Shown: piece after piece, positions 1-10,136 of the stretch
How positions within the stretch are numbered: position 1 is the stretch's first letter
Layout: each line of letters begins with the position of its first letter
NCBI GenBank assembly: GCA_003971905.1
Contig: RSEE01000018.1
Coordinates: forward strand, 744,001-808,000
From: Moniliella sp. 'wahieum'
Lineage: Eukaryota; Basidiomycota; Moniliellomycetes; Moniliellales; Moniliellaceae
Length of the DNA: 64,000 nucleotides
Direction of reading: 5' to 3'
Notes under the pieces: generated by a model
What the model was told of the DNA's origin: nothing
Databases searched by the model: none
Seen by the model: the letters and a program-made list of their open reading frames with translations, nothing else
Position numbers and translations under genes: made by a program

Positions 1-2317
1 TTTCCCGGACCCGATGGCGGGGTGGAGGAACTGACAGCGCCTGTGTTCCCCGCGCGGGACGCGATTGCCCCTGACGACGAGCGTGGCAGAGCCGATGGGG
101 AAGATAGGTTAAGTTGACCCCATGCGAGAGATTGGGCTCGAGGGTTGTGAGTGCCTGCAGGAGTTGCCTGAGAAGAAGGAACAGGGGTGCCCAAATTGGC
201 GGTACTTTGAACATGGCTTCCCCCCGTAGTCGACGGGAAAGGAGGAGGAGTCTCACTTGTAGTAGGGAAATGGAGAAGATCTGATCGTGTCCCAGGAGGA
301 CTGGTTGATTGGGCTTGAATCAGAGTATGCGAGGCGGCCCTCTGCTCAGTCCTTGTTGGCGGAAGACCGTGCTGGTGGTAGGGGTGAAGCGGCAGCCCGA
401 ACACCAAAAGGCATTCTGGAGGGCTTCTGCGATTGGGATACCGAAATGGATGGGGCCGAAAGTGCCGTTGTGGTGAGGGGCAAGGCGGTTGGAGTAGGCG
501 TTGCCGAACCGCTTGCTTTCACAGACGAAAGAGGTGAAGGAGAAGGGAGCGAAGAAGCGGGTTGGTGCGCGTCTGGAGGCATACAAGGCACAGGCACACT
601 AGCTGCAATGGCGCGCGAGCTGGTGCGCCGTGCGCCTCCTAAGCTAACTGCCCTAGTATGGTGTCCCTCTTCCGTCCTAGTGTGTGTCCCTCCTCTGGAT
701 CAGGAGGAGTGTGGCGAGGCAGCAGGCAAGGCTGATGTCCGGGAAGTGGAGGAGCAGCGAGAGGGTACGCATATCGGTGCGGCCGCGCAAAATGGGGCAT
801 GCCCGTATTCGGCATGGGTTGTGCGACGAATGGCGACGTTGGTCGGATGGACCGTGTAACAGGCACCGGGCTAGGAGCCCGTGGGACGAACCGAGCTGGG
901 AGAAAGTGCGCGACCTACAGGGACAGGGGTGGAAGGATAGGGTCCTGAGTTCCTGCAGTAGGGTCGCTGCCCCCACTTCCTCCAGATGTTTGAGAAGCGG
1001 CCCTGGTGCGAAAGGGGCGTCCGTTTAGACCAGTGACATGGTCCTTTGAACCGGGCCAAGCGTTCGGCGTGGCAGAGGGGGAGGAAGATCGAGACTGCTT
1101 TGACTAAGCTGCGATGGGGTGCGCCAAGCGAGGAGTTTGCTGTGCTTCCGGGGCTTCCCATATCCACCCCCCCCGGCAAGGGCGAGGGAAAGACCACTGC
1201 GGACTGAGGCTGAGGCAGCACTGCGCTTGCGGTCTCGTCTGCCAGCGAGAAAAGAACGCTTGGTTGGCGGGGGTCCAAAGGCTACGGTAGTTGGGGGCGA
1301 GGTAGGTGAGGAAGCGCTTTCACCATCGGCAGAGCCTGGGGAGACGAAAAGGGTTTCAGATGCAGTGCTGAGGGCCATGTGGGGATCGGAAGTGGTATGT
1401 GCGTAACCATGTGTCGTGGAAGAGCTGGTAGGCAGAGAAGTGGACACTTCGGAGGAGAATCGTGTACGGTGGGCATGGAACCGGGTGGGGAGGAAGTTGG
1501 TGGGGTTGCCACGGCCTACATTGCGAGTCTGGTCCCAATCCACCGAGGCGCGCGGAGAGACGCGCTCCTGCTGGATGGTACCCAGAGGCGGGAGGGTAGA
1601 CTCGTGTTCTTGAGCCCCAGAGGAATTGGGAGAGGGTACAGACACGCTAATGCTCCCCCAAGAGCCCCGCGAGCGCGTGAGAGAAGGAGATTCAGCGCAC
1701 GATGAGGGCTACGCGTGGGCGCGGCAGTGGATGCGGCAACCGAGGCGGGCAAGTCGGCGGGGGCGGAAATGGAAGGCGACGGGGTGGCGTAGGCGGGACT
1801 TCGGCGGGGGCAGATGAAGGTCCAGAAAAGTGCTCGGCTGGGCGTATCTGCTGGACGGGCGGAGGTTGCTGCTGGGCAAGGTAGGCATGCTGTGGAGGCG
1901 GGGCAATCTCCACTGCGCTGGCAGAGCGGACAGGGGCGGTGGCACGGTGGAGGGCGGAGGCGGAAGGCGGGGGAGGGCGGGGCGTGTGAGGACGTAGTAG
2001 GGGTGCGGGGGGTGGGGGAAGGGAGGGCGGTTGGGCACGAGGGCGGGAGGGGAGGGGCTGGGACGAGTAGAGGCGGGGGCGGATCTTCGTCTGGCTGGGG
2101 GGAGGCCGAGGGGGGAAGAAGGGACGAGACGGCCGAGGCGGAGGCGGAGGCGGAGACGGAGACAGAGCCCTTGTTGGCGTCGCGCCTGCGTGGTCCCCAG
2201 CGGACCATGGTGCGGCGCCAAGAGCCAGATGTGGGGGCGGGGCGTGGTGGTGGTGGGGGGGGATGGGGATGGGGCAACCAACCGACGCCACAGGCGGTTG
2301 CAGCAATACGCAAGCAA
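1..2317 (-). CDS. Unrecognised Ser/Pro-rich protein, 5' part only (3' end beyond the window)
   Basis: I do not recognise this protein. The minus strand carries long open stretches with coding-like composition that follow one another in shifted frames. A proline-rich start lies at about 2310-1700, with several PPP runs. A clearly protein-like Ser/Thr/Pro segment of about 200 residues lies at 1645-1025, with basic patches such as KRSFLAGRRDRKRS. Further Ser/Pro-rich segments lie at 866-640 and 597-346. No catalytic domain is visible. Such tails are common in fungal kinases, GTPase regulators and transcription factors, and the defining domain may lie left of base 1. The first Met (2317 or 2306) is a guess. 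Frame breaks are of the same kind as in the conserved genes of this window. Confidence 0.4.
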
Positions 2318-4084
2318 GGCGCTGCTACGTACTAGCGTGGCGCTGACCAGCAGCTAGTAACTAGTAACCGGTAACCGGTAACCAAACTAGTAACCGCTGC
2401 CAGTACTACGCCCAAGGCCTAAGCCTCAAGCCCACGCATGACTAGGGGCCAGTGACGCGTGACGCGTGACACCTGCATGGGCCCAGGCGCGAACAGCTGC
2501 ACCCGTGACGCGTGGGGGTCGGTGATCATCGCACTCATCATGCATCCCCCTGACGGCCGGCAAGGGTGATGCTGGCCAGCATCGACTGGCCTGTCTGCCG
2601 CCGCGCGCGCGATCATCGAATGATCGATCGGCAATCGTTAATCGCTGCGCTGCGAGTTGCGAGATGCTATGAATATCCTGAATCAGCGCTCAGCGCTGAG
2701 GCTCAGCGACCACCGATCCCCGCCTGACCCCCACCCGTCTCGGCCGGGGCGCTGTAGCCCAACCCTAGCCCAGCCTCACGTCCTCCGCACCGCGCCCCTG
2801 TGCTCCACACGCCCCCGGCAAGTGATGCATGATGCATGATGCATGATGCATGATGCATGAGCATGACGCACAACGAGTAGCTTGGGGCCTGTGTGGGCTG
2901 TGCTGCTTGCCCCTGCTGGCCTTGCGCTGCCGCGCCGTTCCCACCTGGACCTAGCGTGCAACCATCCGACACTGCCCCCGCCTCTCGTTCGGCGCCCAAG
3001 TGGCTTAAAATTACCCCCGCACCCACCCCTCCTAGGGTGCCTGGGCCCTAGTTGTGTATGGGCTCCAATAATCCTCTGCTTGGCATGCTACAAAAACTGG
3101 CGGGCTAATCCACAACACCCCATACCCTCGCGTCCCCCGCCCAAAAGTGCATGGGTACTTTTCTGCCGACCATGCCATTCGATGGCCACAGTGCCTCTCC
3201 CCAAATTTTCAACTTGCCAATGGCCTTCTGGCCCATGCGTATCATTCTTCTGTCTGTACAACATAATGTAACTGCACGCGCTGCCTCGATCCAACTCCAT
3301 ATGGCTGTCCGCTCAACACCATTCCCGCCAGTACACACAGTTTCTCGTATCACACGCTCACACACGTAAAGGGTGTGCCAAACACCGTTAAGACCATGAG
3401 GACACTACGTCAAAAAGATCACCATACATGAACGAAAAGCCAATTAAAAGAGATGGGGAGGATGCGCGTGCGGCCGGCACAATAGACACACACACATACG
3501 GTCAGTTTTACTGTATATGTACAGACCAGGCAGAGGGAAGAGGTGGTTGATGGTGTTTTTTTTGCATTGCACATGAGCTCTGTTGTAGAGAGGGGTTAGA
3601 GAATATACCTGCCTGTTAATATAGGAGGGAACACGGGCGGGCGTAAAACATCGAAACATAATGGGTAATGGCGGGATTGGAAGATGGGTTGATCGATCGG
3701 CAGGATAAGCGGAGTGGGGCTGGGGAGGCACGCGGCAGAGACCCGACGCTTGTCGCGACAGCCATTTGGGGCTGCAATACACGCCTCACCGTCTGGCCTC
3801 TTACTCCATAATGCATAACGGCCCCTCGCTTCGGCCATGCCCCCTGCGAGTGGGACGCATGACAGTCATCCGTCATCTGGCTCCTTTGCCGGCAAAAGAA
3901 GCTTATGTGCGCATGCGCATGCGCATCATATCAAAGCGCTGCCCATGGCCCCATCTCACATCTCGAGAGGTTGGCTGTAAAGGGTCCGGGATGCGTACCA
4001 CCCTATGGCCTGGCTACTGACGACTGACGACTGACGACTGACACGGAACCTATACTCGTCCTCATCGCGCAATGCATGTCCATT
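2318..4084. other. Intergenic spacer with tandem motifs
   Basis: No gene is supported here. The stretch opens with tandem GTAACTAGTAACCGGTAACC-like units at about 2350-2400. GTGACGCGTGAC units follow at 2450-2475. A run of ATGATGC units lies at about 2823-2863. From 3000 to 4000 the sequence is of mixed composition, with short open frames on both strands that do not resemble proteins. ACTGACG units lie at 4018-4042. Confidence 0.6.
2821..2866. repeat. ATGATGC tandem microsatellite
   Basis: The sequence is a tandem run of GCATGAT units, five or so copies, containing overlapping ATGCAT palindromes. The same unit recurs near 10000, 33455, 41470 and 50845, always outside confidently conserved coding sequence. 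Confidence 0.8.
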
Positions 4085-4930
4085 TGATACTCACATCAAT
4101 CACTATCACTGTCCGATGAAGAGTCGTCATTGTTGCCCCCTCCTCACAGCGACCACGGAAAGTGTCTTCTTCTTGACGCGCGCGCCCCAGATGTGCATGG
4201 CACCGTTCGTTGCAATCCTCTGGGCCACGTCATTGCTCAGCGCCTTGGCGCTCAGTTCGGGGGCTTCCAGCTGATCCTCAAGCCCTTATGTGCACGTGAT
4301 ACGCCCCCGAGGTGAAGTATTCTCTCGTTTCGTTCCTCCCCGTGACTGGGCCCTTCTCGTCGTTGCGCATCTGTACTCAGTACTGTCTGGCCGTCTTGCT
4401 CTATCATGCACTTCTTGGTATTGTGCCCCTCCAAGCTGGGAACGGCCCAGATCCTGGTCGGAGAGAGATTGTTGTACGACACCGATCTTGGTCCTTGGCT
4501 GCTCAAACTGCGGCAGGTACAGCGCCCAGGCACATCACACAGCTTTTCCTCCAAAGATCGTCCGCCTTGAAGTGGTTCACAGCTCGCTGATTCCGGCCCT
4601 TGTCTTCGGGAGAGTAATTCCCTTCAGGGATGAACGAATGTGGATGGGCGGCTTGAAAGCATTCTTCTCGAACTTGATCATCTCGGCGACACGAGAGCCG
4701 CAGAGAGTTGTTGGACGACGGAGTCCACAGCGCCCGTGGCGGTGCGTTCCCAGTCGTCTGCAGTATTGGGGCCCTGGATCGCGTGATCCGCCTGCATCTC
4801 GAGCTTCGCTTGGATCTGGTCGTTGCTTCTCTCTCACACCCACTGTGAGCACATGCAGAACCTGCACGGAATCATCGAATTGCCGTTCCGGAAATTAGCA
4901 CCGCATATACGGCACCACAGGGGCCTACTA
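4085..4930 (-). CDS. Possible unrecognised gene with a Cys-rich start and acidic tail
   Basis: Protein-like pieces follow each other on the minus strand in shifted frames. The first is a Cys cluster near 4915-4845 with the order C-x2-C, then C-x2-C-x-C (CRICGANF... and CRFCMC). It is followed by a segment containing NTADDWERTATGAVDSVVQ, then a segment at 4690-4577 with FKPPIHIRSSLKGITLPKTR. A C-terminal segment at 4270-4100 contains NDVAQRIATNGAMHIWGA and ends in an Asp/Ser-rich tail at a stop near 4089. I could not assign a family. The middle third is the least convincing, and the region may instead be a fortuitous set of frames. Confidence 0.3.
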
Positions 4931-6258
4931 GTAACTAGTAACGAGGGCACGGACAGCGAGGTGGATTCAAGATATTCAAGCGAGCCGGCCTGCCCTCTGG
5001 TGCCAGCCTCTAGCCGAGACAGCCAACCCTCTGATTCCTCCCTCAGAGAGACACATGGACGCTTGTGCTCACGCGTGGTTAGTCATTGTATTGCCGAGCT
5101 GGTATGCCCTGGAACACTGCTGCAGTGTCGCCAATGTTGGGGCGTAGACAGACATAGCCTGTCTAGGGCCCCTGGCTTCGCCCAGATTGGCCTGTGTGCA
5201 CAGATTGGCTGCGCCACCCCCGCGCCTCCTTTTAATCTCCTGCTCCTCTGTGGTTGCATCCTGTCTCCTCACCACCCTCTCATTGCGCCCGTAGCAACCA
5301 GTATCCCATCTCTGCAGCCAGCACATCATAGAGTGCTCTGTGCCACGGCGCAACCGCACCATCTTCTTCCCCTGTCCACCAACATCACCATCGTTGTTGC
5401 CTGCACCCGCCTGCTGCCCGCCTTCCTCGTCCCGCCCCCATCGCTCGGTCCTCCTCGCCTGGTCCGCATTGCTGCCGTACATCTCTAGGATGGACTTACT
5501 AGAGTTATATGAAGGTACCGCCCTCCAACTTGAAGTCTGCAAAGATCCCACTGAGCCCACAGATCACTTGGGCCTATATATTGCAACGCCCCCTCTATGA
5601 TGTTGCTCAGCTCCGTAGCAACTTATAAATACAAGGACCAACACACATCCACTTGGCAGCTCTGCGCAGGACAGACGGGGCCAAGCCGGGTCGTAGGCCC
5701 GCCGGTGGTTTTCTCGTAAGGCAATCAGGCAATGGAGTGGATCTTCCGTCATCGATCATCGAGCGTCTCATCATCATAGGATGCATCGCATCACATCCCT
5801 CTCTTCCCTGTTGAGAGACAATCAAAGAGAAAAACTCGTCCCCATCCATTTTGTGGACGAGGGCGGGGCAGGTGAAGTGGAGACAAATGGACCCGTTGAG
5901 ACACATTGTTCGAGCAACCGTGGCGTCAAAAAATTCAAGCTTCTCTCTTCAGCGACAGAAGAGGCAATGGATGAGAACAAGATAGATAGGATAGTCGTCT
6001 GGAAAAAAACAGAGAGAGCGGAGAATACATCGTCTATGACATGAACCACAAACTCACCCGCGAGAGGGTATAGAAATGAGCGCGGGAAAGAGCAAGAAAG
6101 AGAAAAGGGTAGAGTAGGGTAGGGAGAACGATCGACATGCAGTGAGCCGCCCAGGCACGACAGGGAGGATAATAGATAAAAAGAAACGTCAAGAAGAAGA
6201 GAGAGAGCGTGTGTGTGTGCCGGGGGGGGGGGAGGGGTGGGGGAAGAACCGCGGCAGG
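4931..6258. other. Intergenic spacer
   Basis: No supported gene. It contains ACTAGTAACTAGTAAC at about 4927-4943. It also holds a 60-base block at 5040-5099 that recurs 5' of the YOP1 homologue. A purine-rich stretch at about 5950-6240, with GAGAGA and GGGG runs, lies just past the stop of the chitin synthase activator and is probably its 3' untranslated region. A 163-codon minus-strand frame at 5560-5069 has no protein character that I can recognise. Confidence 0.55.
5040..5099. repeat. 60-base dispersed block, copy A
   Basis: Aligned without gaps to 37637-37696, 49 of 60 positions match by eye. Shared cores are CCCTCAGAG, GCTCA and GTTAGTCATTGTA. It could be a shared promoter element or a relic of a dispersed repeat. 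Confidence 0.6.
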
Positions 6259-8417
6259 TCATAGTAGTGTTGGAGGGGGTAAGACGGGCGCATCAGCGGT
6301 GCCCGTGCCCCGTCGGAGGGGCAGCGTTTGTTTGATTGAATGTGTGGGGGCAGCCTGAGGACGAGAAGACTTGGGTGGATTCGAGGGACGAGCCTTTGAA
6401 AGACGACTGAGTTGAGCGGAGGCACGACGGTCACCATGTTCAGCTGCCAGTTCGTAGTAGATTCGAGCAAGGGAAGTATCCGTCTCGGTTCCAATTCCGT
6501 TTTCGCAAAAGTAGCCCAGGGCAAACTCTGCCTTGGCCAACTTTCCCTCAGCAGCCTTTTGAGCCCAGAGGAACGCCTCTCGGTGGCTTTGCGTGAGGAT
6601 GCCAGGTATGCCGACCAGGTACCAAGCGGTAAGGGCAAAGCAAGCTTCGCTGTGGTTTTGTTGAGCTGCAATGTTGTACATGTGAACACTCAGGCCGCCG
6701 TCAATTGGGCAGCCCATTCGTCCATACTCGTAGTTCTGCCCGAGGAGGTAAGCCGAGGGCGCGAACCCCAGTTCGGCAGCTTGGGCCAACAGCTCACACG
6801 CGTAGTCCGAGTCGGGGTATACTAGCCCTTCGATCCCGCGATTGTGAAGCAGGGCGAGCTCATGGAGTGCGTGAGGCCATTCGGGTGTGGCTGCCTCGGC
6901 CGCGAGCTTGAGGTACTTAACTCCCTGGCGTGCGTTGGCTTGGAATCCCAGCTCAGCATTGAGTTCGGCCTTGCCAAGCCGGTACAATGCGCCTGGGTGA
7001 TTTTGAGAGGCAGCCTTTTGCAGCCAACTGACGGCTCGCCCATTATCTTTGCGACAGCCCCAGCCATTTTCGTAGCATTTCCCCGCCTTGTACGCAGCGT
7101 CGGCATGGCCATGCTTGGCGGCCAAAAGAGGTCCCTCGCCTCCTTCATCCCAGCATTGTTTCGGTGGAAGCCTGGCCTACGCCAGCAGCCAAGCACTCTG
7201 CCAGGTAAACCTGGGCGCCCACATGACCGCGATGTGCCAACTTTCGGAGCATACCCATAGTTTGACGTACGAGCGTTTGAGTTCGATTCTCGTCCATCGA
7301 AATATCGTCCTGGACCTGGACAGCTTCAAGAATAAAGACTGCAATCTCATATGATGTTTCCGGGTCTTGGGCTTTGCGTGCGCTGTGCAAGTACAGTTCG
7401 AGCGTTTCGCCATGGGGCACAACGTCCAGATTAGTGCCCAATTGAAGATGGGCATGGTTGAACCCGACGGCCCCGGCCGCACTGGGCACCAACATCGATC
7501 CCGGACGTTGCGCACCGGCGGCGTACTCACCAAACTTGGGTGTGGGCGTGGACCAGCTGGACACCCTTCGCTCCCGTTGCTGTCCCCCTCCCCTTGGGGT
7601 ATGGGGAAAGTGTTAAGCTTGGCGTTGAGGAACCAGCCGAGCTCGCGATACCCGTACCCTGCCGACCGGGGTCGAAGAAGAATAGTTTCCCCTTGCCAGC
7701 AGCTAGCTCTTTGGTTGTTTGCAATCTCGGCAGCCCCGATGTGGAGGCGAGAGGCGATGCGGTGCCGTACAGGTTCATCTCTGACGGCAACGATAACGTG
7801 AGGTGGTTGTAGTTGACACTGCTCCGTGCGCGAGGGCGAACAACAAACGAGGGGCCGGATGGAGGAGGAGACTCGGTTGTAGATGCGCATGTCGTCATTG
7901 CCTCTGTAGCTTCTGACCCATCCAGTCCGTCGCTCGATTGACTGAAAGCACTGGAACGGTGGTGGACGAGGGACGACATGACGTTATCAATACTGAGGCT
8001 CTTGGAGAAGCGGCCGTCGCTGGTTAACCGTTTTCGAATGTTCTGCATGGCCGACGACGCCCGCTGGGAGTAGCGCTTGGGACGTGGGGGCGGTCGTGCC
8101 TCCAACTTGTTGGTCGCGGAGGACGCAGCAGAGGTGGGGCGGAGAGGAAAGCCCCTGTGGCCATCGTCATCACTCGCAGCGTTCAGTAAGGGGCTTTGTC
8201 GGCATGACAGGGGCGTGGCTGGGGAGGCAAAGGCGGGCATGCTAGTCCGGCGCCCGGGAGACTCAGGCGAGTGGCTGTTGCAGTGGGAGCTGCTGTTGCT
8301 GGACAAGGGACTGGCGGGTCGAGCCGAGGAGACGGCAGCAGCCTGGGAAGAGGCGGCTGCGCGGCTGTCATCTTCGTTGGCTGAGCCAGCGCCGGCAGAG
8401 GGGAAAGGGAGTATCAT
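6259..8417 (-). CDS. SKT5: Chitin synthase activator, Sel1-repeat protein (SKT5/CHS4 family)
   Basis: Proteins of this family bind and activate a chitin synthase (Chs3-type) at the plasma membrane and bud neck or septum. The N-terminal third (8417-7600) is Ser/Pro-rich, with basic patches. The conserved part (about 7500-6340) is an array of Sel1-like helical repeats with the expected G-x-x-Y-x-x-G core. Examples are AAYKAGKCYENGWGC, ALYRLGKAELNAELG, AYLLGQNYEYG and FALGYFCENGIG. The last repeat is followed by YYELAAEHGDRRA, characteristic of Chs4. The chosen Met begins MILPFPSAGAG, the first plausible ATG before the Ser-rich region. Frame breaks lie near 7530 and 7150; the last 288 codons are open. 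I see no clear C-terminal CaaX prenylation box, which some family members have. Confidence 0.85.
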
Positions 8418-9346
8418 GTACGATGGTGAGAGTGGGAAAAGGTAGAGGGAGACAGTGGGTTGGGGGATGGAGGCCGACCGGACCCACAGCGTTCCACCAT
8501 GCCAACACACCCAAAGGCTATTATGGAATGGGCAAGGGGAATGTGAGCGCGGGCGGAAGCTCTGGGCAGACTGAGTTAGTTCCCGAGTGCTATCGTATAT
8601 CACCCTGCCCCCATCTTTTGCATATTTGACACGATCCATTTTTGAGCGGCCTCGGCAGCTGGCTACTGGCAAGTGCAGATGGGGCCACATTGCCCCCTTG
8701 CCTGTGTGGTCTCCCGCGCCCCCTGTGTTGCAAGTATATTATTTTTCTCGCACACGCGCTCCCGCCCCCCCCCCAATCGACCCCTACCTTTCGGGTGCCC
8801 CACCTGCCATTATTCATTTCCCCTGTCGATCGAGACCATGCCCAACGTTTTGCTGCATGACTGCGTTCATAAGGAGCTCTTTTCCGCGTCGTGATGAGGG
8901 CATGCACAAGGATGCGGCACTCTGCCACACTGCTCTACTACCACTGGGTGTGGTGGAGAGAACGCCGTGTTTCCAAAAAACTTTCTTGTGAGCGCAGCGA
9001 CACCACATAAGAAAAACTCTCTTCGCCCACCGCAGGCTCGCTTATCCCCGCTGGCAGCTCGTGCCCACCACATCAGGAGGCTAAGGATGTCGCCAGCAGG
9101 CCTCCAGGGCACTCCGACACTCGCCATTGATGTCGAAACCGGATGTATGGTGCGTGCTGGTACCAGGGGATGAAGCCCCCGTGATAATAGACAGTACGAT
9201 GAGAGCGCGAGAGAGAAAGACGAGCGATCAATCATCTCTCATCCGTGGCGGCACAACACCCTCTCAGCTTCATAAGGACCACCAGGGCGAAGAGCAGGTA
9301 TGGAGTGCGCTCCTGATGCCATCATCCAGGCAAACGGGAGGACACT
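8418..9346. other. Intergenic spacer
   Basis: This is the upstream region of the chitin synthase activator on one side and of the tRNA gene on the other. Only short, uncharacteristic frames are present. I see no repeat array or conserved protein. Confidence 0.5.
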
Positions 9347-9352
9347 AAAAAA
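9347..9352 (-). terminator. RNA polymerase III terminator of the tRNA gene
   Basis: A run of six T on the minus strand begins a few bases after the tRNA 3' end, as expected for Pol III termination. Confidence 0.7.
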
Positions 9353-9356
9353 TTAA

Positions 9357-9449
9357 TGCCAGAGATGGGACTCGAACCCACAACCTTCAGAGGGCTGGCT
9401 TACGTAACCAAGCTTAAGTCTGACGGCTCTACCATTGGCCCACCCTGGC
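9357..9449 (-). tRNA. tRNA gene with an anticodon-loop intron (Lys-UUU or Leu-UAA)
   Basis: The minus strand folds as a cloverleaf. The acceptor GCCAGGG pairs with CTCTGGC, with discriminator A. The D arm contains GGTAGAGCC (internal A box). The anticodon stem TCAGA pairs with TCTGA. The T arm GTGGG-TTCGAGT-CCCAT carries the B box. The anticodon loop holds about 20 extra bases, a typical nuclear tRNA intron position. As written, the loop reads CT-TAA-G, which gives anticodon UAA (Leu). However, the variable loop is short (class I), which does not fit tRNA-Leu. The stem-loop matches tRNA-Lys (TCAGA-CTTTTAA) if two T were lost from the homopolymer. The gene is probably functional, and its identity is undecided. 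Confidence 0.8.
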
Positions 9450-10136
9450 GTTTGGCGAGGGCGATGCGTGGTTCCAAATGAAGACCGCGATGGTTGCTTC
9501 GCTTGCCTAGCGCCACGGCTGGCCTGGCTTCTTGTAGGTGGGTCTTGATCTTTTGATCGACATCGAGCATCTTGATCGGTTTGGCTCGGGTGCCGCATGT
9601 GATGGGTGTGACGTGGGAGGGTCACATGTCAGGTCGTACGCCGTGCGACATGCCGCCTGCAAGGATCACCCGCGTATCACATGTCAGGCTCGGGGTTTGG
9701 GCCATGGGGCGTGGGGCTCAGGCTGAGCGCCAGGAGGCCGGAGGGGGATGGGGGCGTGGCTGGGCGGCGGAGGGGCCGGGCAGGGGTGCTGGGTATTGGG
9801 CACCGGCGAGGGTCTGGTGCCTACACGAGGCACTGGCCGCCCGCCTGCTTCAAGCAAGCTTCAGCCCCCGCACGTGTGATGAGGCCCACAGGTGCGACAT
9901 GTGACAGCGCCTGCCGCCTGCGTCCGATCGCAGCCAGCAGGCGCCACAGCCCACAGCGCAGCGCTGAGCAGGTGAGCCTGGAGGCTTACATGATGCATGC
10001 ATGACCCGCACCCGCCGGCTCGTCACACCCCTCCTGCGCCGCTCCCACCGCCCAACGCCATGGCCAGTCTGGGCCACTAACACGAACACTACCCATCCCA
10101 TCCCATCTTGAGCCGAGCGGCTGCCACACGCACGCC
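9450..10136. other. Intergenic spacer
   Basis: GC-rich, with a TGACATGTGA/TCACATG-type palindromic motif recurring at about 9600-9690 and 9895-9905. An ATGATGCATGCATG run lies at about 9988-10003. No supported gene. Confidence 0.5.

Noticed and set aside
5069-5560. 163-codon minus-strand frame
   Set aside because: No recognisable motif, and the opposite strand is equally open. It also overlaps the dispersed 60-base block.
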